The position numbers and the translations under genes were made by a program. Source: Mycoplasmopsis bovis 8790 (GTDB lineage: Bacteria; Bacillota_I; Bacilli_A; Mycoplasmatales; Metamycoplasmataceae). Taken from it: DNA of 64,000 nt. The notes below the pieces were generated by a model. That model did not search any database, was not told the DNA's origin, and was given only the letters and a program-made list of their open reading frames with translations. Position 1 is the first letter of the stretch. Each line of letters starts with the position of its first letter. Positions 1-10,291 of this stretch are shown here, piece by piece. The DNA lies in contig NZ_LAUS01000002.1 of NCBI RefSeq assembly GCF_005061465.1, positions 1 to 64,000 of the forward strand, given 5' to 3'.

Positions 1-145
1 GCGGTTAATTTATTAACTGCTTGCTGCGTACAATAACGTTATGTTAAACAAGAATATTTTGCTAACAGCAAATTAATTGCTTACCATTGATGTATGATTG
101 TACGAAAATATTTTTTTGCATCTGTTACTCAGGTAAAATTATTAT

Positions 146-403
146 ATGAAGAAGAATGAATATGATACATTGATAACTATTGGTGCTATTTTAGGAATTA
201 TTGGTGGCATATTATTTTCGGTTGTAGGAGTAGGAATTGTTAGTGTTGTTTTGTCAGCTATGTGCTTAGGCAGTAAGAGAAACGATAGAACCTTCATCCT
301 AATCACAGCAATTATAAATTTACTTTTTGCGGGTATAATAGGTGGGATCTTGCTCCTAGTTGCATATAGTTTAATGCCAGAAGATAATAAGACAACACAG
401 TAA
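146..403 (+). CDS. small two-TM membrane protein, function unknown
   Basis: This 85-residue protein has a charged N-terminus (MKKNEYD) and two hydrophobic segments (about residues 10-38 and 48-75) rich in Gly/Ile/Val. It ends in a short polar tail. The TAA stop is at 401-403. I do not recognise a family. A TAAAAT -10-like box at 134-139 lies only six bases before the ATG and no Shine-Dalgarno sequence is visible, so the message may be leaderless. The hairpin at 471-509 follows. Confidence 0.7.
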   Translation: MKKNEYDTLITIGAILGIIGGILFSVVGVGIVSVVLSAMCLGSKRNDRTFILITAIINLLFAGIIGGILLLVAYSLMPEDNKTTQ

Positions 404-470
404 CAAAATATATTAAGATTATGCTTAACAAAATGCTTATTTTGTTCAAAATAATCATGAAACAATAATA

Positions 471-512
471 AAAAACAGCCTGTTATTCATACATAATAGA
501 GCTGTTTTTGTT
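471..512. terminator. bidirectional terminator
   Basis: The arms are AAAAACAGC (471-479) and GCTGTTTTT (501-509). The T/A runs suit the + gene at 146-403 and the convergent ECF gene, whose last codons overlap the hairpin. Confidence 0.6.
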
Positions 513-1490
513 TACTAATGGATTAATTACATTGTATGTAAAGAATATAACAAACATATTGAATCAAATCTTAATGGGACTAAATACAATATGTTGAAAC
601 ATATAAGTTATTATTGAGCCTGATTGACTAGAGGCACCGGTTGTTGAATAGTCAGCTAATGACAAAAGAGGTACATTTATTAATTCAATAATAGCTGAGA
701 AAATGACAATAGGAATTATTACTAAGAATCTTTTAGGATGCATTTTAAATCTAGCAACAATTAAGAAAATAAACATAGCAACATAACCAGATGTCATTAG
801 AGCATATAAGCCTATTTTATTAGGTATTATGCTAAATTGTTGAATAGTAGTTTCATTAATAACACGAAATACTACAAAGAAGATGAATAGCATCATTAAA
901 ACAATTAATAATGAAGCAGCAAAGAGATTAATATTAAGTAGTTTTTTCTCTTGATTAATTACATTTGCGCTCTTACGTTGCTCACCTAGAGCAATAATTT
1001 TTGTCTTAACTTTGGCAATTTTGGGACTTTGTGGGTCAGAGAGAACAAGCCTATATAATTTTTCTTTTTGCTTAAATATAGCATTGTCAAAGCTGGCATC
1101 TCTAAATTGACCGCCAAAAGCATAATTTAATATTCTGAGAAAAATAATCCCGACTAATCCCGCAACAACACCATCAACAATAGCTGCTAGTGTGTAGTAA
1201 AAATTATAAAAAGTAGGGAATAATGAAAACGATATTATGTCACTTATTAGACCAACAACGCCTCCTACTAATGGCCCAAAAATTAATCCGCTTATTTTTA
1301 TAGGCAAGCCTATGAAACTTATCTTATATGTTGGAATAGAAATAAGAGGAACAAATGAAGCAAAAACAACAAATATAACTACCGAAATTGCTATAAGTAT
1401 TCCAATAAAAGATATTTTTCTTATTGTTAGCTTAGGAAAAAATGAAAAATCTTGCCATTTTTTCTTAATAGTATTAAGTATTTTGTTCAT
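483..1490 (-). CDS. ECF transporter S component, folate-type
   Basis: Predicted membrane substrate-binding subunit of an energy-coupling factor vitamin importer. The N-terminal half shows the S-component pattern: a conserved hydrophobic core, KISGLIFGPLVGG near residue 67 and GLISDIISFSLFPTF, typical of the folate/FolT-like family. It works with shared EcfA/EcfA'/EcfT subunits that are not in this window. The frame passes a TGA (Trp) at 564-566 and ends at TAA 483-485, giving 335 residues. That is far longer than a usual S component (about 180-200). A charged insert of roughly 70 residues (about 130-200) separates the core from further C-terminal TM segments. The start is supported by AAGGAA upstream. 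Substrate assignment is inferred. Confidence 0.72.
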
Positions 1491-1625
1491 GTGTATTCCT
1501 TTGTTTTAAATATTATATTATTATGAGTAAAATACTAAAAATAATAAAATTTTTAGATCCAATTATATGAAAATTAAAATGATAAAATAAGAAAATAAGC
1601 ATACAAGTTACTGAAAGGATACTTT

Positions 1626-2996
1626 ATGAAATTATTTGAATCAATATCATCAAAAAGAGATGATAATATGTTGCTTAAGGCAACATTTGCTGATGAAACT
1701 AGTTGTAATTTTTTAATTAAGAAAGATAACAGCATAACTGAATATCATGAAAAGAACGAAGCATTGGTATATTTTAGCAAGAAGGAATCATTATCATTTT
1801 CTGACTTAGAAGGCTTTTTTAAAGGTTTAGCAGTCAATGCCAACAGAAATTATCAAGTTGATTTAGCTTCGTTTGCAACCGAAAAAGTTGAGATAGTTAA
1901 AGTTATTGATGCATTTGTTAGAGCGGTTTATTTTGCAAAGGGTGAAATATTTTCAGCTAGAAAAAAAGAAGAAAAGGAAGAAATTGAATTAGCTCCATTT
2001 CTTGAAACTATTTCTGAGCAAGCTAATGCTCAATTTAACAAATCACTTATCTTAGCCAAAGCGACAAATTTTGCTCGTGATTTGCAAATTATGCCCCCTA
2101 ATATTTGTAATTCTGAATTTTTAGCCCAAAAAGTTGCTGACGATTTAAAACAATACAAGAACTTGAAAGTTACTGTTTTAAAGAAAAATGAAATTGAAGA
2201 GTTGAAGATGGGTCTTTTACTTTCAGTAAACAAAGGAAGTGTTTATGAACCTAGAGTTGTTGTTATTGAATACAATGGGGACAAGGATTCAAGCGAAAAA
2301 ACTGTAATGATTGGTAAAGGTATTACTTTTGATTCAGGTGGATATTCATTAAAACCTTCTAGATCAATGGTTTCAATGAAATTTGATATGTCTGGTTCTG
2401 CTATTGTAGCTGCTACAATGAAAGCTATTGCACAATTAAAACCAAAGAAAAATGTTGCTGCAATAATGTGTATTACTGACAACAGAGTTAACGGGGATGC
2501 TTCACTTCCTGATTCAGTATGAGTAGCTATGAATGGTAAAAGTGTCGAAATCAACAACACTGATGCTGAAGGAAGATTGGTTATGGCCGATGGCTTAGTG
2601 TACGGAGCAAAAGTATTAAATGCTACTAGATTAATTGACGTTGCGACTTTAACTGGCGCTATGGTTGTTGCGCTTGGTCAAACATACACAGGCACATGAG
2701 CAACTAGTGATAAAGCTTGAGAAGACATAAAGAAAGCGGCTGAAAATGCAAATGAATTAGTTTGAAGAATGCCACTTGATAAAGCATTTGCGAAAAACAT
2801 AAAATCTTCAAAAGTAGCTGATTTAAAAAATACCGATTTTTCAGGAAATGCCGGTTCATGTTCAGCAGCAATGTTTTTAGAAGAATTTACTGAAGGAGTT
2901 GAACATATTCACCTTGACGTAGCTGGAACAGCTGAAATTAGTGAAGTTCCACAAGGAGTTATGGTTAAAACCTTAACTGAATTAAGTTTACTTTAA
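1626..2996 (+). CDS. pepA: leucyl aminopeptidase (M17 family)
   Basis: Cytosolic di-metal aminopeptidase that removes N-terminal residues from peptides, important in an organism living on imported peptides. At 456 residues it matches the family. The metal/catalytic motifs are present: [15 protein letters not shown] around residue 230-245 (Lys, Asp) and [14 protein letters not shown] around 310 (the M17 signature, Asp/Glu metal ligands and Arg). Trp is encoded by TGA at several sites (2520-2522, 2698, 2717, 2762). A GAAAGGA ribosome site precedes the ATG. The gene is monocistronic, with a terminator at 3009-3040. Confidence 0.93.
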
Positions 2997-3008
2997 AATA
3001 ATTTTAAG

Positions 3009-3040
3009 AAAGAATCGTTTACTATTGAAGATTCTTTTTT
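3009..3040 (+). terminator. terminator of pepA
   Basis: AAAGAATC (3009-3016) pairs with GATTCTTT (3030-3037), followed by T's. Confidence 0.7.
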
Positions 3041-3072
3041 AATTTCTTAACTTTAAAAAAGAAGGTTTGCAT

Positions 3073-3645
3073 ATGTATTTAAAAAGTGGATTAGGTCAAT
3101 TAGAGGTTATAACTGGGCCAATGTTTTCTGGCAAAACTGAAGAATTATTAAAAAGAATAAATATACTCAAAATTGCAGGAATAAATTCATTAGTTATAAA
3201 ACCCAAATTTGATACAAGATTTTCTGAAGATGAAATAGTTAGTAGAACTGGTGCTAGACACAAGGCGATTAATGTTGATAGTTCCAAAGAAATTTTAAAA
3301 CACTGAAATCCTGATTATATGTGTGTAGCTATTGACGAAGTCAATTTTATGGATGAGGATATACTAACTGTAATTGATGAGTTAATTGTTAATGGTGTAA
3401 GAGTAATTTGCTCTGGCCTAGATATGGACTTTAAAAGAAGACCATTTGATGTGATGGCTAGAGTTTTAGCTTCTGCTGATAACATTTTAAAGCTTAAAGC
3501 TGTTTGTTTAGAATGCAAATCTGATGCAGGATTTTCCTTTAGAAAAGTTAAGAGTGATGAACTTAATTTATTAGGCGATTCTGAATATGAAGCTAGATGC
3601 AGAATTTGTCATATTAAAGGCGAAGCTAAAAAAGCATTGAGATAG
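3073..3645 (+). CDS. tdk: thymidine kinase
   Basis: Phosphorylates thymidine to dTMP in nucleoside salvage, feeding the thymidylate kinase at 18764. The 190-residue type II TK has the P-loop GPMFSGKTEEL near residue 14, the DEVNFMD segment (Walker B-like) near 88, and a C-terminal zinc-binding CLEC...CRIC pattern. TGA encodes Trp after KH at 3304-3306. A TTG six bases upstream is in frame, but AGAAGG at 3060-3065 is spaced for the ATG at 3073, so I chose that start. Confidence 0.93.
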
Positions 3646-3710
3646 ATAAAGATATAAAATTTTAGTACTGCAACTAGAACAAATTATTTAGTGGCAATTC
3701 TAAAGTTTGT

Positions 3711-3716
3711 TATAAT
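3711..3716 (+). promoter_or_regulatory. -10 element of the rimP-nusA-infB operon
   Basis: Perfect TATAAT preceded by TTTGT. Transcription would start near 3722-3725, giving a leader of about 60 bases that contains the hairpin at 3740-3759. Confidence 0.55.
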
Positions 3717-3739
3717 TAAGTCATTCGTAATTAATATAC

Positions 3740-3770
3740 GAGTTGGAGTAATCCAACTCTTTATTATTTT
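3740..3770 (+). promoter_or_regulatory. terminator-like leader hairpin ahead of rimP-nusA
   Basis: GAGTTGGA (3740-3747) pairs perfectly with TCCAACTC (3752-3759) across a 4-base loop. It is followed by TTTATTATTTTT and then the rimP ribosome site. It lies downstream of the only good -10 box, so it is either an attenuator inside the leader or the terminator of upstream transcription. Confidence 0.5.
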
Positions 3771-3784
3771 TAGTATGGAGAAAT

Positions 3785-4231
3785 ATGAATTGAAAAAACT
3801 TGTTGATTAATAAGTTTGAAAATATGATAACTGATGTGCAATTGCTAAAAGAGGATGGTCTTTTAATTTTAGAAGTTACAGCATCAAGTACTGATCTTAA
3901 GGCTATTGAAGAACTAACAAAATTAATAAATGAATATATTGACTCACTTGATGTTGAACTCGATTTTGATTCGCTATCTGTAAGTTCGCCTGGTTTCAAA
4001 TTAGACTATGTAACAGATGAATTAGGAAATCATATAGGCGAAATTATTGATGTTAAACTTAACAAAAACGTTAATAAATTAGACTTTTATACTGGTGAGT
4101 TATTAGAAGATGACGATGAATCAATATTGATAAAATGAAATTGTAAAGGTCAGTTTAGAAAAGTAAAAATTGAAAAGTCAAATATTAAAAAAGCAAGCAT
4201 GAATATAGAGTATGCAAGCAGGATAAAATAG
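3785..4231 (+). CDS. rimP: ribosome maturation factor RimP
   Basis: Assists late 30S subunit assembly in the cytoplasm. The 148-residue protein has the RimP layout: an alpha/beta N-terminal domain with LEVTASSTDLKAIEELTKLI, the central SVSSPGF (family consensus VSSPGxxRPL) near residue 77, and a C-terminal SH3-like domain. TGA encodes Trp at codon 3 and near residue 118. The ATG at 3785 is preferred over the downstream in-frame ATG because GGAG lies at 3776-3779. It is the first gene of the conserved rimP-nusA-ylxR-infB operon. Confidence 0.85.
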
Positions 4232-4238
4232 GAGAAAC

Positions 4239-5873
4239 ATGTCTGTAAAGAAGAGCAGTGAATTAATGAATACCCCTAAAGTATGATACGAAATAATCAA
4301 AGGGTACAATGAAAAGGAAAAATTAGATTTATCAATCTTAGCAAGTATTTTTTCTGAAGAAGTAACTAGAATTGTTCAAAAAAACATTGATCCTGAAGCA
4401 AACATTGTGTTTGAAATAGATGAAGATAACAAGGAAGTGCATGTTTATAACACAGAAGCAATAGTAGTTGAAGATAGTGAATTTGATTCAGTTTCAGAAG
4501 CTGAAAAAGTTTCATTGATGCTATACAATGTTCCACTTTCGGTTGCTAAGAAGGTTAAAAACGATGTGCAAGTTGATGATTTAATTAAGATTGAAGTAGA
4601 TTTATTAGCCTTAAGTAAGTCATCTAATCCAGCTGTGCAAAAAACACCTAAAATTATCGAATCATCTATTTTACAGGCAATTAAGAAGCTTCAAAAGTCT
4701 ATTGTATATACAAAATACTTGGAAAAAATAGGTGAAACAGTTAAGGTTATGTTCATTTCTAAAAATGCAAAAGGTTCTTGAAATGTACAAATTGTTGAAG
4801 ATGGTGTAATGGCTCATTTACCAGCTAATTATGTTAGTGCTAAAAGAGTCATTAATCCTGGCTCATATGGTGATGTTGTTATTGAAAGAGTTGAGAAAGA
4901 AACCAAACTTAGCCAAATTACTGTTTCATTAGATTCGCCTAAGCTTATTGAGAAAATTTTGTATAACAATATTCCTGAAATTAATAGTGGTTTAATAGAA
5001 ATTGTTAATGTACAAAGAATACCTGGTGAAAGGACTAAAGCAGTGTTTAGAGCTACACCTGGCAATGAGCATTTAGATGTTTATGGAGCTATTATTGGTC
5101 ATGATTCATCAAGAATTAATTTAATCATTAGTGAGTTGAATTTTGGTGTAAATCAAGCAGATATGGAAAAATTCGATGTCATAGTTTACACTAATGACAA
5201 AAAAGAATTTATTCGCAGATGTATGCTTCCAGGTCAAGTTGTTGATATAGTGCCCAAGAATGAAAGTCAAAATACTTTTTATGTAATAACCATAAAAGCA
5301 GCATTATCAGCAGCTATTGGTAAAAAAGGCGCAAATACTATGTTAGCTTCTAAAGTTTCACATTGTAATTTAGATATTATCACTGTAGAAGAAGCGATGC
5401 AAAAGAATATTTCTTTTGATGATTCTAAGATTGCTGAGGTTGAAGAATCTCTTAATTCATTTAGAAGATATGGAACAGTTAAAAAGGCACCAGTTAGAAC
5501 ATTTAACAATAACAGAAGAAAAACAAATTCATATTTTGAAAATCTTGATTTAAGCCTAGAAGGATTTGATAAAGATATTCTAGCCTTTAGAGAGCAAGAG
5601 CAAGCATTTTTTGATGAAAGCAATAGTCAAAATATGGAATTTGATGAGCTTATCCAACAATATAATAATGAAACAGTTAAAGAGAATACTCAAGATAACA
5701 ATCAGTCAATTGTTCAAAAACTAGACAATATTCAAAAAGAAGAGAAATTGAGTGCTAATGACTATAAAAAAGCCAAGGAAGTTGCTAAGAACTTCAAGGT
5801 TGACAAGGATTTAAGCAGTTTTGGTTTAGATGGCGGAATTGATTTAAGTGACATCAATGACGAAGATTGGTAA
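4239..5873 (+). CDS. nusA: transcription termination/antitermination protein NusA
   Basis: RNA-polymerase-binding factor that controls pausing and termination. At 544 residues it contains the N-terminal RNAP-binding domain (to about 125), an S1 domain with the NPGSYGDVVIERV segment, and two KH domains. The second KH has the AAIGKKGANTMLAS loop near residue 360. A roughly 170-residue acidic, Gln/Asn/Glu-rich C-terminal tail follows and ends SDINDEDW. The tail is unlike the E. coli acidic repeats and is probably disordered. TGA encodes Trp at residue 16 and near 181. AGGAGA precedes the ATG. Confidence 0.92.
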
Positions 5874-6159
5874 GAAAAATTCAGGATTCAATCGCAAGTG
5901 TATTGCGACAGGACTTGTAGTGCCTGAGAATCAAATGCTTAGATTTGATTATAATAAGAATGAAAATATAATTAGGTTAGATGTCAACAGAGAGCTAAAA
6001 GGCAGAGGAGCCTATTTTATAGCAACAGAAGATAATTGAAATACTGTTGTAAGAAAAAAATGTTTGAATAAAACATTTAGAACTGCTGTTTCAAAAGAAA
6101 CATATGAAAAAATTGAGCAGGAATTGAAGGAGGGGCTATGGCTAAAAAGAATAGATTAA
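5857..6159 (+). CDS. ylxR: YlxR/RnpM family RNA-binding protein
   Basis: Small cytosolic protein encoded between nusA and infB in many Firmicutes and mollicutes. In B. subtilis the homologue (RnpM) binds RNase P RNA. The 100-residue product shows the family signature: RKCIATGLVVP, then RFDYN, and GRGAYFIA near residue 50. The frame crosses TGA (6037-6039). It overlaps nusA by 17 bases at the start and infB by 22 bases at the end, which suggests translational coupling. The upstream in-frame GTG at 5848 is possible but less likely than the ATG. Confidence 0.82.
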
Positions 6160-7943
6160 GCAACACAAGTGTGGTTAAGGAACAACTTTCAGATATTAAA
6201 ACTGAAGTAGTTGATGGAACCTTTATTTTCACTAATAGAATGCCTTTAGGAGAATTTGCTGAGAAAATAAAAGTAAATGCAAATGACTTAATTAAAAGGT
6301 TTTTGCTCAGAGGCAAGTTTTATCAAATTAACCATATTTTAGAAGAAGAAGAAATTGCAGAAATATGCTTAGAAAAAGGACTTGATTTTAAAAAGGAAGA
6401 AAACATTGATGCGGGAAACTTTTTAAATGAAGTTAAGTTCAATGATGATAAAAGTTTATTAGTTAAACGCCCTCCTATTATTACAGTTATGGGTCACGTT
6501 GACCACGGTAAAACATCGTTAATTGACTATATTAGAAAAACTAATGTTGTAAGTACCGAAAGTTCAGGAATTACTCAACACACTGGTGCTTACCAAATTT
6601 CATATAAAGGTGATAAAATCACATTTATTGACACTCCTGGACATGAAGCATTTAGTAAAATGCGTTCACGTGGTGCTAAGGTTACTGACATTATAATTTT
6701 GGTTGTTGCGGCTGATGATGGAGTTATGCCACAAACCAAAGAGGCTATAATGCATGCTAAATCGGCAAATGTGCCTTTGATTGTTTTTGTAAACAAAATG
6801 GATAAACCACAAAAGAATTTGGACAAAATAAAACGTGAATTAATGGAAAATGATGTTCTTATTGAAGAATTTGGTGGTGATACCCAAATTGTTTATGGTT
6901 CTGCACTTAAAGGACAAGGAATTGAAGAGCTATTCTCAGCAATTTTGCTACTTGCAGATCTTTTAGATTTAAAAGCAAATCCTTCTCGTTATCCAGTTGG
7001 CACAGTAATTGAAAGTAAAGTTGACAAAGGTGTTGGTGTTGTAACAACTATTATTGTTGAAAATGGAACCTTGTGTAAAGGTGATTTTATTGTTGCTGGC
7101 TCATGTTATGGCAAGGTTAGAAGTATGAAAAGTCCTGGCGGGGCATTTGTTGATGAAGTATTACCAGGAACACCAGTTAAAATTGCAGGATTAAATAATT
7201 CTCCATTAGCTGGCGATAGATTTATTGGATTTGAAGATGAAAAGTATGCTAAAAAGCTAGCGCTTGATAAAGCTCAAATTGATAAGAGTCAAACTTTATA
7301 TGAGAAAAACCAATTCAATAATGTAGAGCTTGGTAAGAAAGTGTTCAACGTTATTATTCGTTCGGACGTACAAGGAACAGCTGAAGCCATCAAAAACAAA
7401 TTGTCAGTGATGGAAAATGAAGAAGCAACAATCAGAGTTATTGGTGCCCAAGTTGGTCAAGTTTCTAGCAGCGACTTACTACTTGCTCAAGCATCTAATG
7501 CAATTATTATCGCTTTTAATGTTAAAGTGTCACCAAACATTAAGCAAACTGCAAAACAAAGCAATATTAAAATTATGTCATATGATGTAATTTATAAAAT
7601 TGTTGAAGATATGCAGAATATTCTTGATGGTGAAAAGCCAATTGTTTATGAAGAAAGAAAGATTGGTTCAGCACACTGTGTCAAATTATTCTTTTACTCA
7701 AAAGTTGGTACTATTGCTGGATGTATGCAGGATGAAGGCGTTGTAAAACTTGGCTGCAAGGTTCAAATATTTAGAAACAAAAAAATGATTCATGAAGGAA
7801 TTGTTGAAACTTTAAGACGTGAAACTAATGACTTAAAAGTAGTTGAAAAGGGCAAGGATTTTGGTACTCACATCAAGAAATTTAACGACATCAAAGAAGA
7901 TGATGTCTTAGTGTTTTTTGAAGAAGTTCCAGTTTCTGTTTAA
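6138..7943 (+). CDS. infB: translation initiation factor IF-2
   Basis: GTPase that delivers fMet-tRNA to the 30S subunit. The 601-residue protein has a shortened N-terminus typical of mollicutes and an IF2_N segment (about 30-75). The G domain holds G1 GHVDHGKTSL (about 118), G2 GITQHTGA, G3 DTPGHEAF and G4 NKMDKP. Domains II, III and IV follow. GGAGGGG lies just upstream of the ATG. It is the last gene of the nusA operon before apt, which begins 28 bases after its stop. Confidence 0.96.
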   Translation: MAKKNRLSNTSVVKEQLSDIKTEVVDGTFIFTNRMPLGEFAEKIKVNANDLIKRFLLRGKFYQINHILEEEEIAEICLEKGLDFKKEENIDAGNFLNEVKFNDDKSLLVKRPPIITVMGHVDHGKTSLIDYIRKTNVVSTESSGITQHTGAYQISYKGDKITFIDTPGHEAFSKMRSRGAKVTDIIILVVAADDGVMPQTKEAIMHAKSANVPLIVFVNKMDKPQKNLDKIKRELMENDVLIEEFGGDTQIVYGSALKGQGIEELFSAILLLADLLDLKANPSRYPVGTVIESKVDKGVGVVTTIIVENGTLCKGDFIVAGSCYGKVRSMKSPGGAFVDEVLPGTPVKIAGLNNSPLAGDRFIGFEDEKYAKKLALDKAQIDKSQTLYEKNQFNNVELGKKVFNVIIRSDVQGTAEAIKNKLSVMENEEATIRVIGAQVGQVSSSDLLLAQASNAIIIAFNVKVSPNIKQTAKQSNIKIMSYDVIYKIVEDMQNILDGEKPIVYEERKIGSAHCVKLFFYSKVGTIAGCMQDEGVVKLGCKVQIFRNKKMIHEGIVETLRRETNDLKVVEKGKDFGTHIKKFNDIKEDDVLVFFEEVPVSV

Positions 7944-7971
7944 AACTATAAAACAACCTTAAAAGGAAATT

Positions 7972-8484
7972 ATGGATTTAAAAAAATATATTAGAGATGT
8001 TGAAAACTTTCCTAAACCAGGAATCTTGTTTAAAGATATTTCACCACTTTTAGCTAATGGGGAAGCGCTCAATTTTACAATCACAAGTATGGCTGAGATT
8101 GCTAAAGATGTTGATGTAATAGTTGGACCTGATGCCAGAGGATTTTTATTTGGAACCCCAACAGCAGCTATGCTTAAAAAGCCGTTTATAATGGTTAGAA
8201 AGCCAGGAAAATTGCCTGGAAAGGTAATTTCTAGAGAATATGACCTAGAATATGGCAATAACATATTGCAAATTCAGGCAGGCTTTATTAAAAAAGGTCA
8301 GACAGTAGCAATCGTTGATGATGTATTAGCAACAGGGGGTACTATTAAAGCGATTATAAAGCTTCTTAAAGAACAGGGAGCCATTATTAAGAAGGTTATT
8401 ATACTTTTAGAGCTAACTGACCTAGATGGTAGAACAAGTATAAATGATGAAGGAATTGAAATTGTTTCTTTAGTTAAATTTTAA
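7972..8484 (+). CDS. apt: adenine phosphoribosyltransferase
   Basis: Converts adenine and PRPP to AMP in purine salvage. At 170 residues it is the usual Apt length. The PRPP-binding motif VAIVDDVLATGGT lies near residues 110-122, and GPDARGFLF near 47 is the family's substrate-loop motif. AAAGGA lies just before the ATG. It is probably cotranscribed with infB and ends at the terminator at 8497-8517. Confidence 0.94.
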   Translation: MDLKKYIRDVENFPKPGILFKDISPLLANGEALNFTITSMAEIAKDVDVIVGPDARGFLFGTPTAAMLKKPFIMVRKPGKLPGKVISREYDLEYGNNILQIQAGFIKKGQTVAIVDDVLATGGTIKAIIKLLKEQGAIIKKVIILLELTDLDGRTSINDEGIEIVSLVKF

Positions 8485-8496
8485 TAATATTAATAT

Positions 8497-8517
8497 CCAA
8501 AGCCAAGCGGCTTTTTT
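8497..8517 (+). terminator. terminator after apt
   Basis: AAAGCC (8499-8504) pairs with GGCTTT (8509-8514), followed by TTT. Confidence 0.65.
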
Positions 8518-8626
8518 ATTTATCAAAAACTACCACAAATATTAATATACCTATAAAATAGCCATATTTTTCATTCAAAATCAATTTAAACAGTACAAAA
8601 ATTTAAAATTGTTATATCATTAATGC

Positions 8627-9283
8627 ATGATTACAACAGTGAACAATAATAACTCAAATGCTTTTAAAAAGAAAAGGTCATTTAGGTATTCTGCTGGTTC
8701 AACAACATACTTAATGACCAATTTAAGCATTTATTTAGCTTGATTTATTTTAAGTGCTACCGTACCTAATATTGGTTATTTAAATCTAGGTTATACACAA
8801 ATAACTTATCTTGCAGCATTGACTGTAATTGCCACATTTCATCTAGGATTTGTTGGGAATATATCTGTAGGCCTATTTTTTGGACTATCTTCTTGATTTG
8901 CAGCTTATATTTATGGTATTCCAAAGTATCAATATTTTGACCTATCAGTTATACCAAGAGTTGAAGTAGCTTTAGGTGTATATGTTTTATTCTGAGTATT
9001 TAATGCATTTAAAAAGCCTGCAGTTTGAAAATTTGTGCTTTTAGGTGTTATCTCAACTATGCTCAATCATTACTTTGTGTTCTTTGCACAATTCTTACAT
9101 GAAAAAATTAGACCTGGAGACCTTGGTAGACATGGTGTTCCGCCAATTGAAATTTGATTGTTTCAAAGATTATTTAACATAATTTCAGAGCCTATTTTAG
9201 GCGGGATGTTGCTATTTGGAATGTACCCAGCATTAATTGCACTTAGAGAGCAATACAGAAATGTACAAAAACTACGTTACTAA
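8627..9283 (+). CDS. predicted ECF transporter S component / integral membrane protein
   Basis: This 218-residue protein is readable only with TGA as Trp (five sites), so it is easily missed under the standard code. It has about six hydrophobic segments and an S-component-like pattern: TVPNIGYLNLGYTQITYLAAL (first 20 or so residues of segment 2), FVGNISVGLFFGLSSWFAAY, and SVIPRVEVALGVYVLF. From this I infer a vitamin-binding ECF subunit of unknown substrate. No Shine-Dalgarno sequence is visible; TATCAT sits just before the ATG. The coding stretch ends RNVQKLRY. Confidence 0.6.
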
Positions 9284-9321
9284 CTTAAAAATATAAAATA
9301 TATAACATATAATATATTGTT

Positions 9322-10227
9322 ATGAAAATGTTCAAAGAGAGAGTACTGCCCGCTACTATAGGCACAATATTATTAGCTAGCGTCATAATTCCGGCGGCAA
9401 TTTTTGGCGCCAGTCATTTTGAAGCCAGAATTTCAGCGTATGTATTAGCCACAATAGCAATCTTTATTTTGTCATATGAGATTTTGCGCTCTTTTGGCAT
9501 AAAGTTGATTTTCAGAATATTTGTATCAATTTTGGCTGCGCTTATGACCTATATGCCTATAGACACTGCAGAAATTTTGCTAAAGCCAGGTTCAGTAGAC
9601 AGTAATAAAGTGCTTATGCTTGTAAAAAATACTGTTTTTAACTGACAAGCATTACTGATAATTTCTGTTATAGCACTAATTTTTGTTCTAATTGAGTTAC
9701 AAAGCAGAATTAATATGACTGCAGCAGACAGATTCTTACGCTTTGTGCATATTTGGTTTTCATACTTTTACGTTATAAACTCAATTTTGTTCTTACTTAT
9801 TTCAACATTTAGAGACTGAAAAATTGTTCTGTTTATCTTATTAGCTCCATCATTAGCAGATATTGGCGGTTTCTTTGGCGGGAAATTCTTTGGCAAGAAA
9901 TGAATTAAGGCTAAATTTGCTCCTAATATTTCACCAAAGAAAACTTGAGAAGGCTTTATTATTGGAATAATCATGTGTTGAGCCTTTTCAGCCGGAATGA
10001 TTTTTGGGCTTGGATTAATGGAAAATAAAGCGGTTGCTCAAACACTTGTGTTTTCTATTACTCCATTTGCTTCAGTTGCAGGAGACTTATATTTTTCATA
10101 TTTAAAGAGACTAAACGCCACAAAAGATTATTCTAAAATTCTTTTAGGGCACGGCGGACTAATGGACAGGCATGATAGTATTTCGTTTGTTGGAACGTTA
10201 GCTGCAATGGTTTATTTCTTTATTTAG
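9322..10227 (+). CDS. cdsA: phosphatidate cytidylyltransferase
   Basis: Membrane enzyme that makes CDP-diacylglycerol from phosphatidate and CTP. The 301-residue, multi-TM protein carries the C-terminal signature SYLKRLNATKDYSKIL followed by GHGGLMDRHDS (family S-x2-KR...KD...GHGG-x-D-R-x-D), and DIGGFFGGKFFGKKW near 180. Several Trp are TGA-coded. A TATAAT at 9308-9313 is eight bases from the ATG with no ribosome site, a leaderless arrangement. It is convergent with pgsA, which uses its product. Confidence 0.92.
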
Positions 10228-10241
10228 AATTTAGAGTAATT

Positions 10242-10267
10242 AAAAATCAGCACGAAGCTGATTTTTT
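10242..10267 (+). terminator. terminator between cdsA and pgsA
   Basis: AAAATCAGC (10243-10251) pairs with GCTGATTTT (10257-10265), followed by TT. It can act on both converging genes. Confidence 0.7.
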
Positions 10268-10271
10268 AATA

Positions 10272-10282
10272 CTATAAAACAG
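10272..10282. repeat. CTATAAAACAG motif copy
   Basis: Intergenic copy of the recurrent 11-mer, between the cdsA terminator and the pgsA stop. See the finding on this motif. Confidence 0.6.
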
Positions 10283-10291
10283 TCTAATAAG

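Noticed and set aside
2243-2560. Minus-strand ORF of 105 codons over pepA
   Set aside because: It is antisense to strongly conserved pepA motifs and has no ribosome site: a shadow frame. The same applies to other long antisense ORFs at 4829, 5279, 21098, 29213, 36976, 40431 and 58598.
1626-2996. Apparent gene breaks at many in-frame TGA codons, which would make pepA and about 30 other genes look like pseudogenes
   Set aside because: TGA falls at Trp-like positions and domains continue without loss, so the organism reads UGA as Trp. Only the yigZ and Fic breaks need a change of frame.
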